In this document: positions 1 to 5,894 of the stretch, in pieces
Numbering within the stretch: the stretch's first letter is position 1
How the letters are laid out: each line of letters opens with the position of its first letter
Assembly: GCA_009776345.1 (NCBI GenBank)
Contig: WRLS01000120.1
Span: 1 to 6,208, forward strand
DNA from: Oscillospiraceae bacterium
GTDB lineage: Bacteria > Bacillota > Clostridia > Oscillospirales > Ruminococcaceae
DNA length: 6,208 nucleotides
Direction of reading: 5' to 3'
The notes under the pieces: model-generated
Databases searched by the model: none
What the model was told of the DNA's origin: nothing
Seen by the model: the letters and a program-made list of their open reading frames with translations, nothing else
Made by a program: the position numbers and the translations under genes

Positions 1-77
1 CACAAGACACCAAAGGCAAGTAAGCGTAAATCAGAAGTAGGGAGCAACGCCCGGAAGCGCCCGCGCACGTAATAACA

Positions 78-124
78 GCGGAAAAAGTCTTTGATTTCTT
101 TTAATTCCTAATACCTTTTTCCGC
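78..124. repeat. 10-bp perfect inverted repeat with 27-base AT-rich loop
   Basis: GCGGAAAAAG at 78-87 is exactly complementary to CTTTTTCCGC at 115-124, around a 27-base AT-rich spacer. The T-run is inside the stem rather than after it, so it does not match a standard Rho-independent terminator on either strand. It may be a small dispersed palindrome; its function is unknown. Confidence 0.6.
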
Positions 125-234
125 GTTCGAGACCTGGAGCTCGGCTCGGCTGAGCGATTGGGCGGATTATAGGACAAAGCATATGACGTGCGCGATGAAA
201 GGCATAATGCTATGCGGTTTGTCGTAGTGGGGGT

Positions 235-249
235 CCGGGGTCTCCCCGG
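235..249. repeat. Short GC hairpin (CCGGGG / CCCCGG)
   Basis: CCGGGG at 235-240 pairs with CCCCGG at 244-249 across a TCT loop. It lies eight bases before a second, stronger hairpin and is probably part of the same dispersed non-coding repeat. Confidence 0.5.
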
Positions 250-257
250 CGCGTTTG

Positions 258-279
258 CTTCTTTGCGCGGGCAAAGAAG
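258..279. repeat. 9-bp hairpin (CTTCTTTGC / GCAAAGAAG)
   Basis: CTTCTTTGC at 258-266 and GCAAAGAAG at 271-279 form a perfect 9-bp stem with a GCGG loop. Palindromes built around CTTTG...CAAAG are, to my knowledge, common dispersed repeats in Clostridia genomes, which is an association from memory and not tested here. No poly-T tail follows, so a terminator role is not supported. Confidence 0.6.
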
Positions 280-330
280 AGCCTCTGCGGCTTGAGCGGT
301 GAAAAACTGCCGAAGATAAAATCGCGTTAA

Positions 331-370
331 AACCACCCTGGCGCATACGCGCCACCCCTCCAAGGAGGGG
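331..370. repeat. CACCC-type palindromic unit, short version
   Basis: Reading left to right: CACCCT, then a hairpin GGCGC (340-344) / GCGCC (349-353) with loop ATAC, then CCACCCCTCC, and a second hairpin CCCCTCC (355-361) / GGAGGGG (364-370). The order CACCC, variable hairpin, GCCACCC, second hairpin is the same as in the half-elements near the right end of the window (6002-6058 and, inverted, 6115-6174), although the hairpin sequences differ. I read it as a diverged member of the same repeat family. Confidence 0.5.
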
Positions 371-399
371 AATTACGGGCGGCAGGTTGCCGCCCCTAC
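371..399. repeat. Palindrome with AATTWCGGG / CCCCTAC edges, copy 1
   Basis: GGGCGGCA (377-384) pairs perfectly with TGCCGCCC (388-395) over a GGT loop. The unit begins AATTACGGG and ends CCCCTAC, edges shared with the next palindrome 29 bases further on. It is likely a dispersed non-coding repeat; orientation and function are unknown. Confidence 0.55.
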
Positions 400-423
400 A
401 ATGCAATTTTGGTGATTGTCGGT

Positions 424-454
424 AATTTCGGGACGCCCGGTGTGCGTCCCCTAC
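424..454. repeat. Palindrome with AATTWCGGG / CCCCTAC edges, copy 2
   Basis: GGGACGC (430-436) pairs with GCGTCCC (444-450) over a seven-base loop. It starts AATTTCGGG and ends CCCCTAC, like the copy at 371-399, but the stem sequence is different. The edges are conserved while the stem bases vary in a pairing-preserving way. Confidence 0.55.
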
Positions 455-466
455 GGCCTTCGGCAG

Positions 467-546
467 GAATAAGGTTTCAGGATTGAGGATTTAGGAAGGG
501 AAGAAAATATAAGTTTCGTCCTTTTCCTGAAACCTAAAACCTGCGC
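467..546. repeat. Heptamer-array inverted repeat, copy A
   Basis: The left arm has four in-register 7-base units: GAATAAG (467-473), GTTTCAG (474-480), GATTGAG (481-487) and GATTTAG (488-494), followed by GAAGGGAAG. The right arm has only two units, which as reverse complements read GTTTCAG (527-533) and GTTTTAG (534-540), and is closed by CTGCGC (541-546). The core between the arms is AT-rich. The same family recurs at 5895-5994 and 6189-6208. The arms are unequal in unit number, unlike the copy at 5895-5994. It lies 60 bases downstream of the Fe-S reductase stop codon, so in that gene's mRNA it could fold as a long imperfect hairpin. Confidence 0.75.
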
Positions 547-606
547 AACGCGCCGTAGACGTAGGTTTTTCATTTCACGCCCCCCGGCGAGCCGAAGCTT
601 TGAATA

Positions 607-1752
607 TTATTTTTCAAACAGTTCGCTTGCCTTTCTCATATTCCCCGTAATATCCACAGAAAAAGCGCAGCGCTCTTTGCAGCTATTGCAGCCTGTGCAA
701 TCGCCGCCGTGTGCGGAAAGGTTCAGGTAGTGGCTGCGGATGCTCGGCGGGATGTTCTGTTCATCGAGCTTTGCTATGTCCAGATATTTTGTCACGGCGG
801 CGATGTCAATGCCTGCGGGGCAGGGCTGACAATGCCCGCAGTATACACAGCTGCCCGTGAAATCCCGCTGGTATTGGGATACGGCGTCGCTGTAATCGCG
901 CTCGCTGTCGGTTTGACTGAGATAGTCGCACGCCGCCTGTATTTCGGCTTCGCTCACCGCGCCCACGAGTACGCTTGCGACCGCCGGTCTTGTCAGCGAA
1001 AAATGGATGCACTGCCCCGGGGTAAGCGGGCGGGAAAACGGCGTATGCTCCGCGCTAAGCAGCCTTCCGCCGCCGTAAGCCTTCATGACGGTGATGCCCA
1101 CCCCTTCACGCTCACACAGGCGGTAAAAATCCATGCGCTCCGGGTCTATGCCGGAAAGGTCTTTCCTGTACTCCTTGTCCTCGAACATGGAAAAGACGCT
1201 GTGACCTGCGGGGAAAAGGTCGAAGGCGGGGTTTATGGAAAACATGACCATATCCACGATCCCGGTTTCTACAACGCGTTTTGCCATAACCGGGTTATGG
1301 GAGCTGAAGCCGATGTTGCGGATTATGCCTTTTCTTTTAAGCTCAAGCGCGTAGCCCGCCATGCCCTCGAAGCGATCCGTGAAATTTTCCTCGCTGTCCA
1401 GGAAAAAGAGCAGCCCGAGGTCAATATAATCCGTCCCGAGATGGCGCAGAAGATCCTCGAAATTCTTCTTTGCTGTGTTAAGGTCGCCGGTCATATCGAA
1501 TTGGCCGTCTTTTTCCGCAGAGCCGATATGCCCCTGTATGATCATTTTGTCGCGGCGGCTGCCCAGCGCCCTGCCGATATCCCTGCGGACTTCCTCCTGC
1601 GGCATAAATAGATCCATGATATTTATCCCGCGGTCGAGGGATGCGTGGATTACTTCCTCAACTTGGCTGTATGGCTTGCCGACGAGATGCTCCGGCCCCA
1701 GGCCGATTACGCTGACATCCATGCCTGTCCTTCCGAGCTTGCGGTACTGCAT
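607..1752 (-). CDS. Aldo/keto reductase-like protein with two C-terminal 4Fe-4S motifs
   Basis: A 381-residue cytoplasmic protein. Residues 1-285 look like an aldo/keto reductase barrel (opening MQYRKLGRTG, with GFSSHNP near 148-154 and a late RPAVASVLVG strand). The tail carries two cysteine clusters: C302, C305, C308, C311 (ending CP) and C352, C355, C358, C362, suited to two 4Fe-4S clusters. Ferredoxin-tailed reductases of this kind are common in anaerobes; the substrate is unknown. Aligned to the upstream reductase in this window, Asp47 is kept, but the catalytic Tyr, Lys and His fall at Gln52, His75 and Phe116, so classical NADPH-dependent carbonyl reduction is doubtful. Start choice: an in-frame extension reaches 1806, but ATG at 1752 matches the family N-terminus and has AGGAGG eight bases upstream. 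It is the last gene of the run, 82 bases after the peptidase gene. Confidence 0.9.
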   Translation of the reverse strand: MQYRKLGRTGMDVSVIGLGPEHLVGKPYSQVEEVIHASLDRGINIMDLFMPQEEVRRDIGRALGSRRDKMIIQGHIGSAEKDGQFDMTGDLNTAKKNFEDLLRHLGTDYIDLGLLFFLDSEENFTDRFEGMAGYALELKRKGIIRNIGFSSHNPVMAKRVVETGIVDMVMFSINPAFDLFPAGHSVFSMFEDKEYRKDLSGIDPERMDFYRLCEREGVGITVMKAYGGGRLLSAEHTPFSRPLTPGQCIHFSLTRPAVASVLVGAVSEAEIQAACDYLSQTDSERDYSDAVSQYQRDFTGSCVYCGHCQPCPAGIDIAAVTKYLDIAKLDEQNIPPSIRSHYLNLSAHGGDCTGCNSCKERCAFSVDITGNMRKASELFEK

Positions 1753-1760
1753 ATGCGGTG

Positions 1761-1766
1761 CCTCCT
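1761..1766 (-). promoter_or_regulatory. Shine-Dalgarno site fixing the start of the Fe-S reductase
   Basis: On the minus strand AGGAGG (within AAAGGAGG) lies eight bases before the ATG at 1752. This strong site rejects the longer frame that opens at 1806. Confidence 0.85.
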
Positions 1767-1794
1767 TTAATTTTACGGTAAGCGGTATATGAGT

Positions 1795-1826
1795 TACCCG
1801 CCACAACCTATTAGCTATGGCGGGTA
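1795..1826. promoter_or_regulatory. 9-bp inverted repeat in the peptidase/Fe-S reductase gap
   Basis: TACCCGCCA (1795-1803) and TGGCGGGTA (1818-1826) form a perfect 9-bp inverted repeat around a 14-base loop. On the transcribed strand it falls 8 bases after the peptidase stop codon and 42 bases before the reductase start. No T-run follows, so it is a poor intrinsic terminator. It could be an operator, an mRNA-processing or stabilising hairpin, or an edge of the low-GC insert. The function is inferred only from position. Confidence 0.45.
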
Positions 1827-1834
1827 TTGCTGTG

Positions 1835-2452
1835 TTAAAAAAACTTCACCAATGTTCCGTCTTTTATCATTTGCATATTTCTTTTATGCCTTAGATCCAG
1901 AAGGGTTGTCCCAAATACCTTGGCTTCGCTTTCTTTTTCATCTTTCAGTAAAGCGCTGCCGGCCTTGCCGTCTTTAACTAATTCGCCGCCGACAGCCGCC
2001 TTGATACGCATAATATCCTTTGTATGTAAAATAGCGTGCCCCAGCTCGTGCGCCATGAGCTTGCGCAGTTCTTTCACCGGGTCTTGATAACTGCCCTTCG
2101 ATACCGCTTTTTCTAACAGACCTTCTGGAAGATAAATGACAAGCTTGCCGCCTTCATATACAGTATAGCCCGATTGCTTGGCGCTTTTCAGATAGCCCAC
2201 ATATATTTGAAGATTTTCAAATGCGGAACATATCTCTGCTTTTTCTTTTATTAAGTGGGCGTATGCAGTTTTTCCCTGCAAAGCAGCTCTCATTCTTTTG
2301 TCTAAATCAATTAAGAGGTCATCGCGCAACGACGGGCTTTCTTTCTTCAAGATAGAATTGCAGGCAGCGAGCGCATGGGACAAGTGATGTTTCAGCGAAA
2401 GTTCATTGACTTCCCTTGCCCTCGCTTTTGCTTTCTTGTCATCCCCGGGCAA
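1835..2452 (-). CDS. ImmA/IrrE-family zinc metallopeptidase
   Basis: A 205-residue protein. The signature is HELGHAILH, with zinc ligands H135 and H139 and catalytic E136, followed by ESEAKVF where E176 is the probable third ligand. This pattern is that of the ImmA/IrrE (DUF955-type) peptidases, which in characterised cases cleave or inactivate a partner repressor, as in ICEBs1 ImmA and Deinococcus IrrE. Residues 1-90 are charged, probably helical and not assigned. No signal peptide or membrane segment is seen. The start is a TTG at 2452, with GGAGG (2461-2465) eight bases upstream. That site overlaps the end of the preceding gene, so translation is probably coupled. Sampled base content is low (48 of 120 GC at 2161-2280) compared with the flanking genes. 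No helix-turn-helix partner is recognisable beside it, which is unusual for this family. Confidence 0.88.
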   Translation of the reverse strand: MPGDDKKAKARAREVNELSLKHHLSHALAACNSILKKESPSLRDDLLIDLDKRMRAALQGKTAYAHLIKEKAEICSAFENLQIYVGYLKSAKQSGYTVYEGGKLVIYLPEGLLEKAVSKGSYQDPVKELRKLMAHELGHAILHTKDIMRIKAAVGGELVKDGKAGSALLKDEKESEAKVFGTTLLDLRHKRNMQMIKDGTLVKFF

Positions 2453-2457
2453 TTATG

Positions 2458-2715
2458 TCACCTCCACTTTCTGTTTACGATAGTGGTGAGCATAGCTTCG
2501 TACTGTATAAGCAGTTCGTTGGGCTTATCAATCTCCGCAATACAGTTTCCTACTATCGCAATGTCAAAATTATCAAACAGAAAGTCTATTTTGTCCTTTA
2601 TTTCGGAAAGGCCGGTAAATTCCTCAATTATTTTGTCTGCGGCATCAAACGAAGCCGCTATTTCTATCATGGAAATTATCAGCCTATTCCTGCCTGTCAG
2701 TTTTTTATTTGGCAT
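2458..2715 (-). CDS. Uncharacterised 85-residue protein paired with the ImmA/IrrE peptidase
   Basis: I do not recognise this protein. It is small, has a basic N-terminus (MPNKKLTGRNR), an acidic, probably largely helical middle and a basic end (VNRKWR). I see no cysteine pairs, signal peptide, membrane segment or clear helix-turn-helix. The ATG at 2715 has GGGGAGA (2723-2729) seven bases upstream, which supports real translation. Its TGA stop lies in the Shine-Dalgarno region of the peptidase gene, and only five bases separate the two reading frames, so the pair is almost certainly co-translated. Base composition is low (97 of 240 GC at 2461-2700), matching the peptidase and not the ispH-S1 gene. 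By position it could be the peptidase's regulator or substrate; that is inference only. Confidence 0.72.
   Translation of the reverse strand: MPNKKLTGRNRLIISMIEIAASFDAADKIIEEFTGLSEIKDKIDFLFDNFDIAIVGNCIAEIDKPNELLIQYEAMLTTIVNRKWR
2461..2465 (-). promoter_or_regulatory. Shine-Dalgarno site for the TTG-initiated peptidase gene
   Basis: GGAGG lies in the last two codons (TGG, AGG) of the upstream small gene, whose TGA stop follows directly. The spacing to the TTG start is eight bases. No ATG lies at a usable distance, so this site decides the unusual start codon and implies translational coupling. Confidence 0.75.
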
Positions 2716-2771
2716 AAGACTATCTCCCCACGCTCATTTATATCCTTATTGTATGCACCGTGAGCGCGAAA

Positions 2772-4811
2772 TTACACATCCTCCCCCGCGGGTTCTTCTT
2801 GATCCGGCGCCTCGCCAACCTCCGGCGGTGCGGCTTCATAGACCAGCCCGCCGTCTGTATCCTCGGCGTTTTCGGTTTCCCGGTTGGCGTTTTGTGCTTC
2901 CAGAAGCGCGCGGATGGACAGGCTTACGCGCTTTTTCTCGTAGTCGATGCCTGTGATAAGCACGTCAACCTCCTGCCCTGTCTTCAGCACGTCGCCGGGT
3001 TTTTCCACGCGCTCGGTGGAAATTTGGCTGACGTGGATAAGCCCGTCTACGCCCGGGATCAGGCGGGCAAACGCGCCGAATGGGGTAAGCGAAACGATTT
3101 CCACAGCCGCGGTGTCCCCGGCGGCGTACTTCGAGCGCAGAACCTCCCACGGGTTGTCCTCGGTTTTTTTATAGCCAAGGGAGATCTTCTTTTTCTCGGG
3201 GTCGATATCTTTGATGTAAACCTCGACAATGTCGCCTATGGCCAGAACATCGGAGGGGTGCTTTACCCTGCTCCAGGAAAGCTCGGAGATATGCACCATG
3301 CCGTCCACGCCGCCCAGGTCAACAAACGCGCCGTAGCTAGTCAGCGATTTTACCGCGCCGTTGTATATGTTGCCCACGGCGGCGGCTTCCCAAAATTTAG
3401 CTTCAAGCGCCCTGTTCTGTTCGCGGAGGGCAGCGCGGATTGAACCCACCGCCCTGCGCCTTTGGCGGTTGACTTCTAAAATGCGGAAGCTGACCTTTTG
3501 GCGGAGCATAGGCTCAAGCTCCTGCCCGCGTGCTACGGTTGCCTGTGACGCGGGGATGAACACGCGCACGCCGCTTGTAAGCGCGAGAAGGCCGCCTTTT
3601 ACAATTTCCACTACAACGCCTTCTAAAATTTCCTCGGTATCCGCGGCCGCCATTACTTTTTCAAAGCCCGCCATTGCGTCAAGGCGTTTTTTGGAGAGCA
3701 TCGCGGTGCCCTCGACATCGTTGACGCGCTGGACAAGCAGCTCCAGCTCGTCCCCGACAGCGACAAGCTCGGAGAGCTTTGCGTTCGGGTCGTCGGTGAA
3801 TTCGTTCATGGGTATATAGCCCGACTGCTTCGTGCCGACTTCGACAGCGATCTCGTTAGGCCCCACGTTCGTGACAGTGGCCTTGACCCTTTCCCCTGTA
3901 TGGATAGTTTTGAATGAAGAATCGAGCATTTCCTCGAAGCTTTCTTCTTCCGGGTGATTCAAAACGTCGCTCATGATTTTGTGTACCTCCTTAATTATGA
4001 ACGCCGGGGTGGATGCTCCGGCCGTTACTCCGATGCGCTGTGCGCCTTCTAACCTGATACCGGACAAGCTTTCCGGCCCCTCGATATGGAAGGTGCGGCA
4101 ATGCCCGCGGCATACCTGCGCCAGCTTTACGGTGTTGCTGCTGTCTTTGCCGCCGACGACGACCATGACATCGCTTTCCCGTGCAAGCCGCGCGGCTTCA
4201 TTTTGCCGCAATATCGTAGCATTACATATTGTATCAAAAACAGTCAGGTTTGTATACACATTTTTTGCGAAATCTCTGCATTTTTTCCATTCTGACGCGT
4301 TAAATGTGGTTTGTGCCAGCAAAACACAGCTTTTTTGCCGGGAAAGGCTGTGTTTTTCGGCAATTTCCCCCAGTTCGGCAAGGCTGCTAAAGCAGTGCCA
4401 CTCGCCCGAAATATGCCCGATTGTGCCGATAACCTCCGGGTGTGTGCGCTCCCCCGCGATAAGTATTACCTTTCCCATGGCGGACTGCTCCGCCGCGATA
4501 GTATGCACGCGGCGGACATCGGGGCAGGTCGCATCGGCGTAGGGTATGCCAAGGCGCTCAAGCTCGTCATAGACGTGCTTCCCCACGCCATGCGCGCGGA
4601 TAAGCACGGTATAGCCGGGGGGCGCGTCTTGCGGGCTGTCTATTACAACAGCGCCAAGCCCCGCCAGCCGTTTTACCATTTGCGGGTTGTGGATAACGGG
4701 ACCTAATGTTGCGATTTTCGTCCCGGCGTTTAAAAGGCCCTCGGCTTTTTCTACGGCGCGCTTTACGCCGAAGCAGTAGCCGGAGTGCGGGGCAACGGTG
4801 ATTGTGGGCAT
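2772..4811 (-). CDS. ispH: 4-hydroxy-3-methylbut-2-enyl diphosphate reductase fused to ribosomal protein S1 domains
   Basis: A 679-residue fusion. Residues 1-285 are IspH, the last enzyme of the MEP pathway, which reduces HMBPP to IPP and DMAPP using a 4Fe-4S cluster. Cluster cysteines C13 (GYCFGVKRA), C96 (ATCPDV) and C196 (TICNAT), substrate residues H41, H74 and H124, catalytic E126, T168 and the SSN at 224-226 are all present. Residues 305-376, 393-462, 478-548 and 563-634 are four S1 RNA-binding folds; the last two are most typical (SYGAFVDLGGVDGMVHISEL). An acidic tail follows (635-679). Such fusions are usual in Clostridia, where the S1 half probably acts in translation. The ATG at 4811 gives the normal IspH N-terminus; the frame is open back to 4886 but that part overlaps the upstream gene. 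No clear Shine-Dalgarno precedes it, and the upstream stop is 19 bases away, so coupling is possible. Confidence 0.97.
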   Translation of the reverse strand: MPTITVAPHSGYCFGVKRAVEKAEGLLNAGTKIATLGPVIHNPQMVKRLAGLGAVVIDSPQDAPPGYTVLIRAHGVGKHVYDELERLGIPYADATCPDVRRVHTIAAEQSAMGKVILIAGERTHPEVIGTIGHISGEWHCFSSLAELGEIAEKHSLSRQKSCVLLAQTTFNASEWKKCRDFAKNVYTNLTVFDTICNATILRQNEAARLARESDVMVVVGGKDSSNTVKLAQVCRGHCRTFHIEGPESLSGIRLEGAQRIGVTAGASTPAFIIKEVHKIMSDVLNHPEEESFEEMLDSSFKTIHTGERVKATVTNVGPNEIAVEVGTKQSGYIPMNEFTDDPNAKLSELVAVGDELELLVQRVNDVEGTAMLSKKRLDAMAGFEKVMAAADTEEILEGVVVEIVKGGLLALTSGVRVFIPASQATVARGQELEPMLRQKVSFRILEVNRQRRRAVGSIRAALREQNRALEAKFWEAAAVGNIYNGAVKSLTSYGAFVDLGGVDGMVHISELSWSRVKHPSDVLAIGDIVEVYIKDIDPEKKKISLGYKKTEDNPWEVLRSKYAAGDTAAVEIVSLTPFGAFARLIPGVDGLIHVSQISTERVEKPGDVLKTGQEVDVLITGIDYEKKRVSLSIRALLEAQNANRETENAEDTDGGLVYEAAPPEVGEAPDQEEPAGEDV

Positions 4812-4830
4812 GGTTAGGTCAAGCGCGGCG

Positions 4831-5811
4831 TTACCACGCATACACATTCGGTGCCGCGCCGCCCGGCCCCGGGAAAATCTCATCAAGGCGCTTCATTGTG
4901 CTTTCGTCCAATTTAACTTCTAGAGATTTCAGCAGGTCGTCCATTTGCCCTGCTGTACGCGGGCCGATTACCGGGCTGTCTACGGCGGGGTTTGCCAGCA
5001 GCCACGCGATCGCAACCGTGTTTTGGCTGTGTCCAAGATCACCGCACAGCGCGTCAAAATCAAGCAGCTGCTGTTTTTGGTATCCGTCCAGCCCGGCAAA
5101 CTGCTTGGAGCGTCCGTCCGCCGCTTTGTTGAGCGCGTTGCCGGACAGGAACCCGCCGTCCAGCGGCCCCCAGGGGACAATCCCGATGCCGTGGTACATT
5201 GCGGAGGGCAAAACCTCCAGCTCCGGCAAACGGCAGTTCAGGTTGTATTTATGCTGCTCCGCGATGATCCCGAGGAAATGGCGGCTCTTTGCGGCGGCTT
5301 GAGCCACGGCAAGGTCCCAGCCCGCGAAGTTGCTGGAGGCGGCGTAGCCGATTTTCCCCGCGCCGATCTCTACCTCATACGCGCCCCAAATCTCATCCCA
5401 GGTGACATTGCGGTCGATGTGGTGCATATAATAAAGCTCAACAAAATCGGTCTGAAGGCGCGACAAAGAGCCTTCCAAACGGCGGCGGAGCTTAAACGCG
5501 GAAAGCCCCTGCGCGGAGTTGGGACCGTCGGCTTTGACGCATATGTCCTCGTGGAATTTTGTCGCAAGGACAACGCGCTCCCGCCGCCCGCCGCCCTGCG
5601 CGAACCAGCGGCCGACGATCCTCTCCGTTGTGCCGGAGTTTTCGCCCCAGCCGTAGATGTCGGCGGTATCAAAGAAATTGATCCCAGCGTCCAGCGCGAT
5701 GTCCATTATGCGCAACGCCTCCTTCTCGTCGGTGCTTACGCCGAAATTCATGGTGCCGAGGCACAGCCTGCTGACCTTTAGGCCTGTCCTGCCAAGTGAT
5801 GTATACTGCAT
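4831..5811 (-). CDS. Aldo/keto reductase, classical active site
   Basis: A 326-residue NAD(P)H-dependent oxidoreductase of the aldo/keto reductase superfamily, full length and cytoplasmic. The catalytic tetrad is intact: D48 and Y53 (in FFDTADIYGWG), K85 (LATKF) and H130 (LYYMHH). The C-terminal cofactor-binding part includes VIGPRTAGQ (281-289). It ends in IFPGPGGAAPNVYAW, an ending I associate with a bacterial subgroup acting on small carbonyls or sugar aldehydes; the actual substrate cannot be read from sequence. The ATG at 5811 gives the MQYTSLGRTG opening shared with the Fe-S reductase in this window; the only ribosome-site candidate is a G-run (GGGGGG) five to six bases upstream. It is the first gene of the minus-strand run and lies 19 bases before the ispH-S1 start. 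It is not related to isoprenoid synthesis, so the pairing may be chance or reflect redox metabolism. Confidence 0.93.
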   Translation of the reverse strand: MQYTSLGRTGLKVSRLCLGTMNFGVSTDEKEALRIMDIALDAGINFFDTADIYGWGENSGTTERIVGRWFAQGGGRRERVVLATKFHEDICVKADGPNSAQGLSAFKLRRRLEGSLSRLQTDFVELYYMHHIDRNVTWDEIWGAYEVEIGAGKIGYAASSNFAGWDLAVAQAAAKSRHFLGIIAEQHKYNLNCRLPELEVLPSAMYHGIGIVPWGPLDGGFLSGNALNKAADGRSKQFAGLDGYQKQQLLDFDALCGDLGHSQNTVAIAWLLANPAVDSPVIGPRTAGQMDDLLKSLEVKLDESTMKRLDEIFPGPGGAAPNVYAW

Positions 5812-5848
5812 AATCAGCCCCCCAAAAATAATATAGTTTTCTCTTCTG

Positions 5849-5877
5849 ATGGTAGCATATTTGAGGAATTAAGGCAA
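5849..5877 (-). promoter_or_regulatory. Possible sigma-A promoter for the minus-strand run
   Basis: On the minus strand TTGCCT (5872-5877) and TACCAT (5849-5854) are 17 bases apart, and the -10 box is preceded by TGC, an extended -10 feature. The boxes match consensus at three and four of six bases. It is the only candidate I find in the short unique stretch between the repeat and the ATG at 5811, but the match is weak. Confidence 0.35.
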
Positions 5878-5894
5878 GGGGGGCGGCGCGCTGC

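Larger units (their letters stand above)
1..606. other. Gene-free, hairpin-rich region downstream of the Fe-S reductase gene
   Basis: I see no credible gene here. Open frames in this stretch run through hairpins and repeats and have no family resemblance. It holds a 10-bp-stem inverted repeat (78-124), two adjacent GC-rich or purine/pyrimidine hairpins (235-279), a CACCC-type palindromic unit (331-370), two hairpins with shared edges (371-454), and one heptamer-array inverted repeat (467-546). From 547 to 606, just beyond the stop codon of the minus-strand gene, I found no stem followed by a T-run, so no standard intrinsic terminator is evident for that gene. The density of unrelated palindromes suggests an accumulation site for small non-coding repeats. 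Confidence 0.7.

Noticed and set aside
31..363. Minus-strand 110-residue frame at the left end
   Set aside because: It crosses several palindromes and repeats, has no recognisable domain, and the composition is low-complexity Arg/Ser/Pro-rich.
709..1611. Long plus-strand open frame opposite the Fe-S reductase
   Set aside because: It is antisense to a gene with clear family motifs, has no ribosome site I can identify, and its translation resembles no protein family.
1753..1806. Longer N-terminus for the Fe-S reductase
   Set aside because: The extra 18 residues do not fit the family and would contain the strong ribosome site inside the coding region.
2748..2753. Promoter -10 box (TACAAT, minus strand) for the low-GC pair
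   Set aside because: The -10 match is good, but the hexamer 17 bases upstream (TGTAAT) matches the -35 consensus poorly and lies over the ispH-S1 stop codon. Possible but not supported enough to list.
2760..3443. Plus-strand open frame opposite the S1 domains
   Set aside because: Antisense shadow of a strongly supported gene; GC-rich codons on one strand readily leave the complement open.
4812..4886. Longer N-terminus for ispH-S1
   Set aside because: It would overlap the end of the upstream reductase, and IspH proteins normally begin about 12 residues before the first cluster cysteine, matching the ATG at 4811.
4945..5781. Plus-strand open frame opposite the classical reductase
   Set aside because: Antisense shadow; the minus strand encodes a full-length reductase with an intact tetrad.
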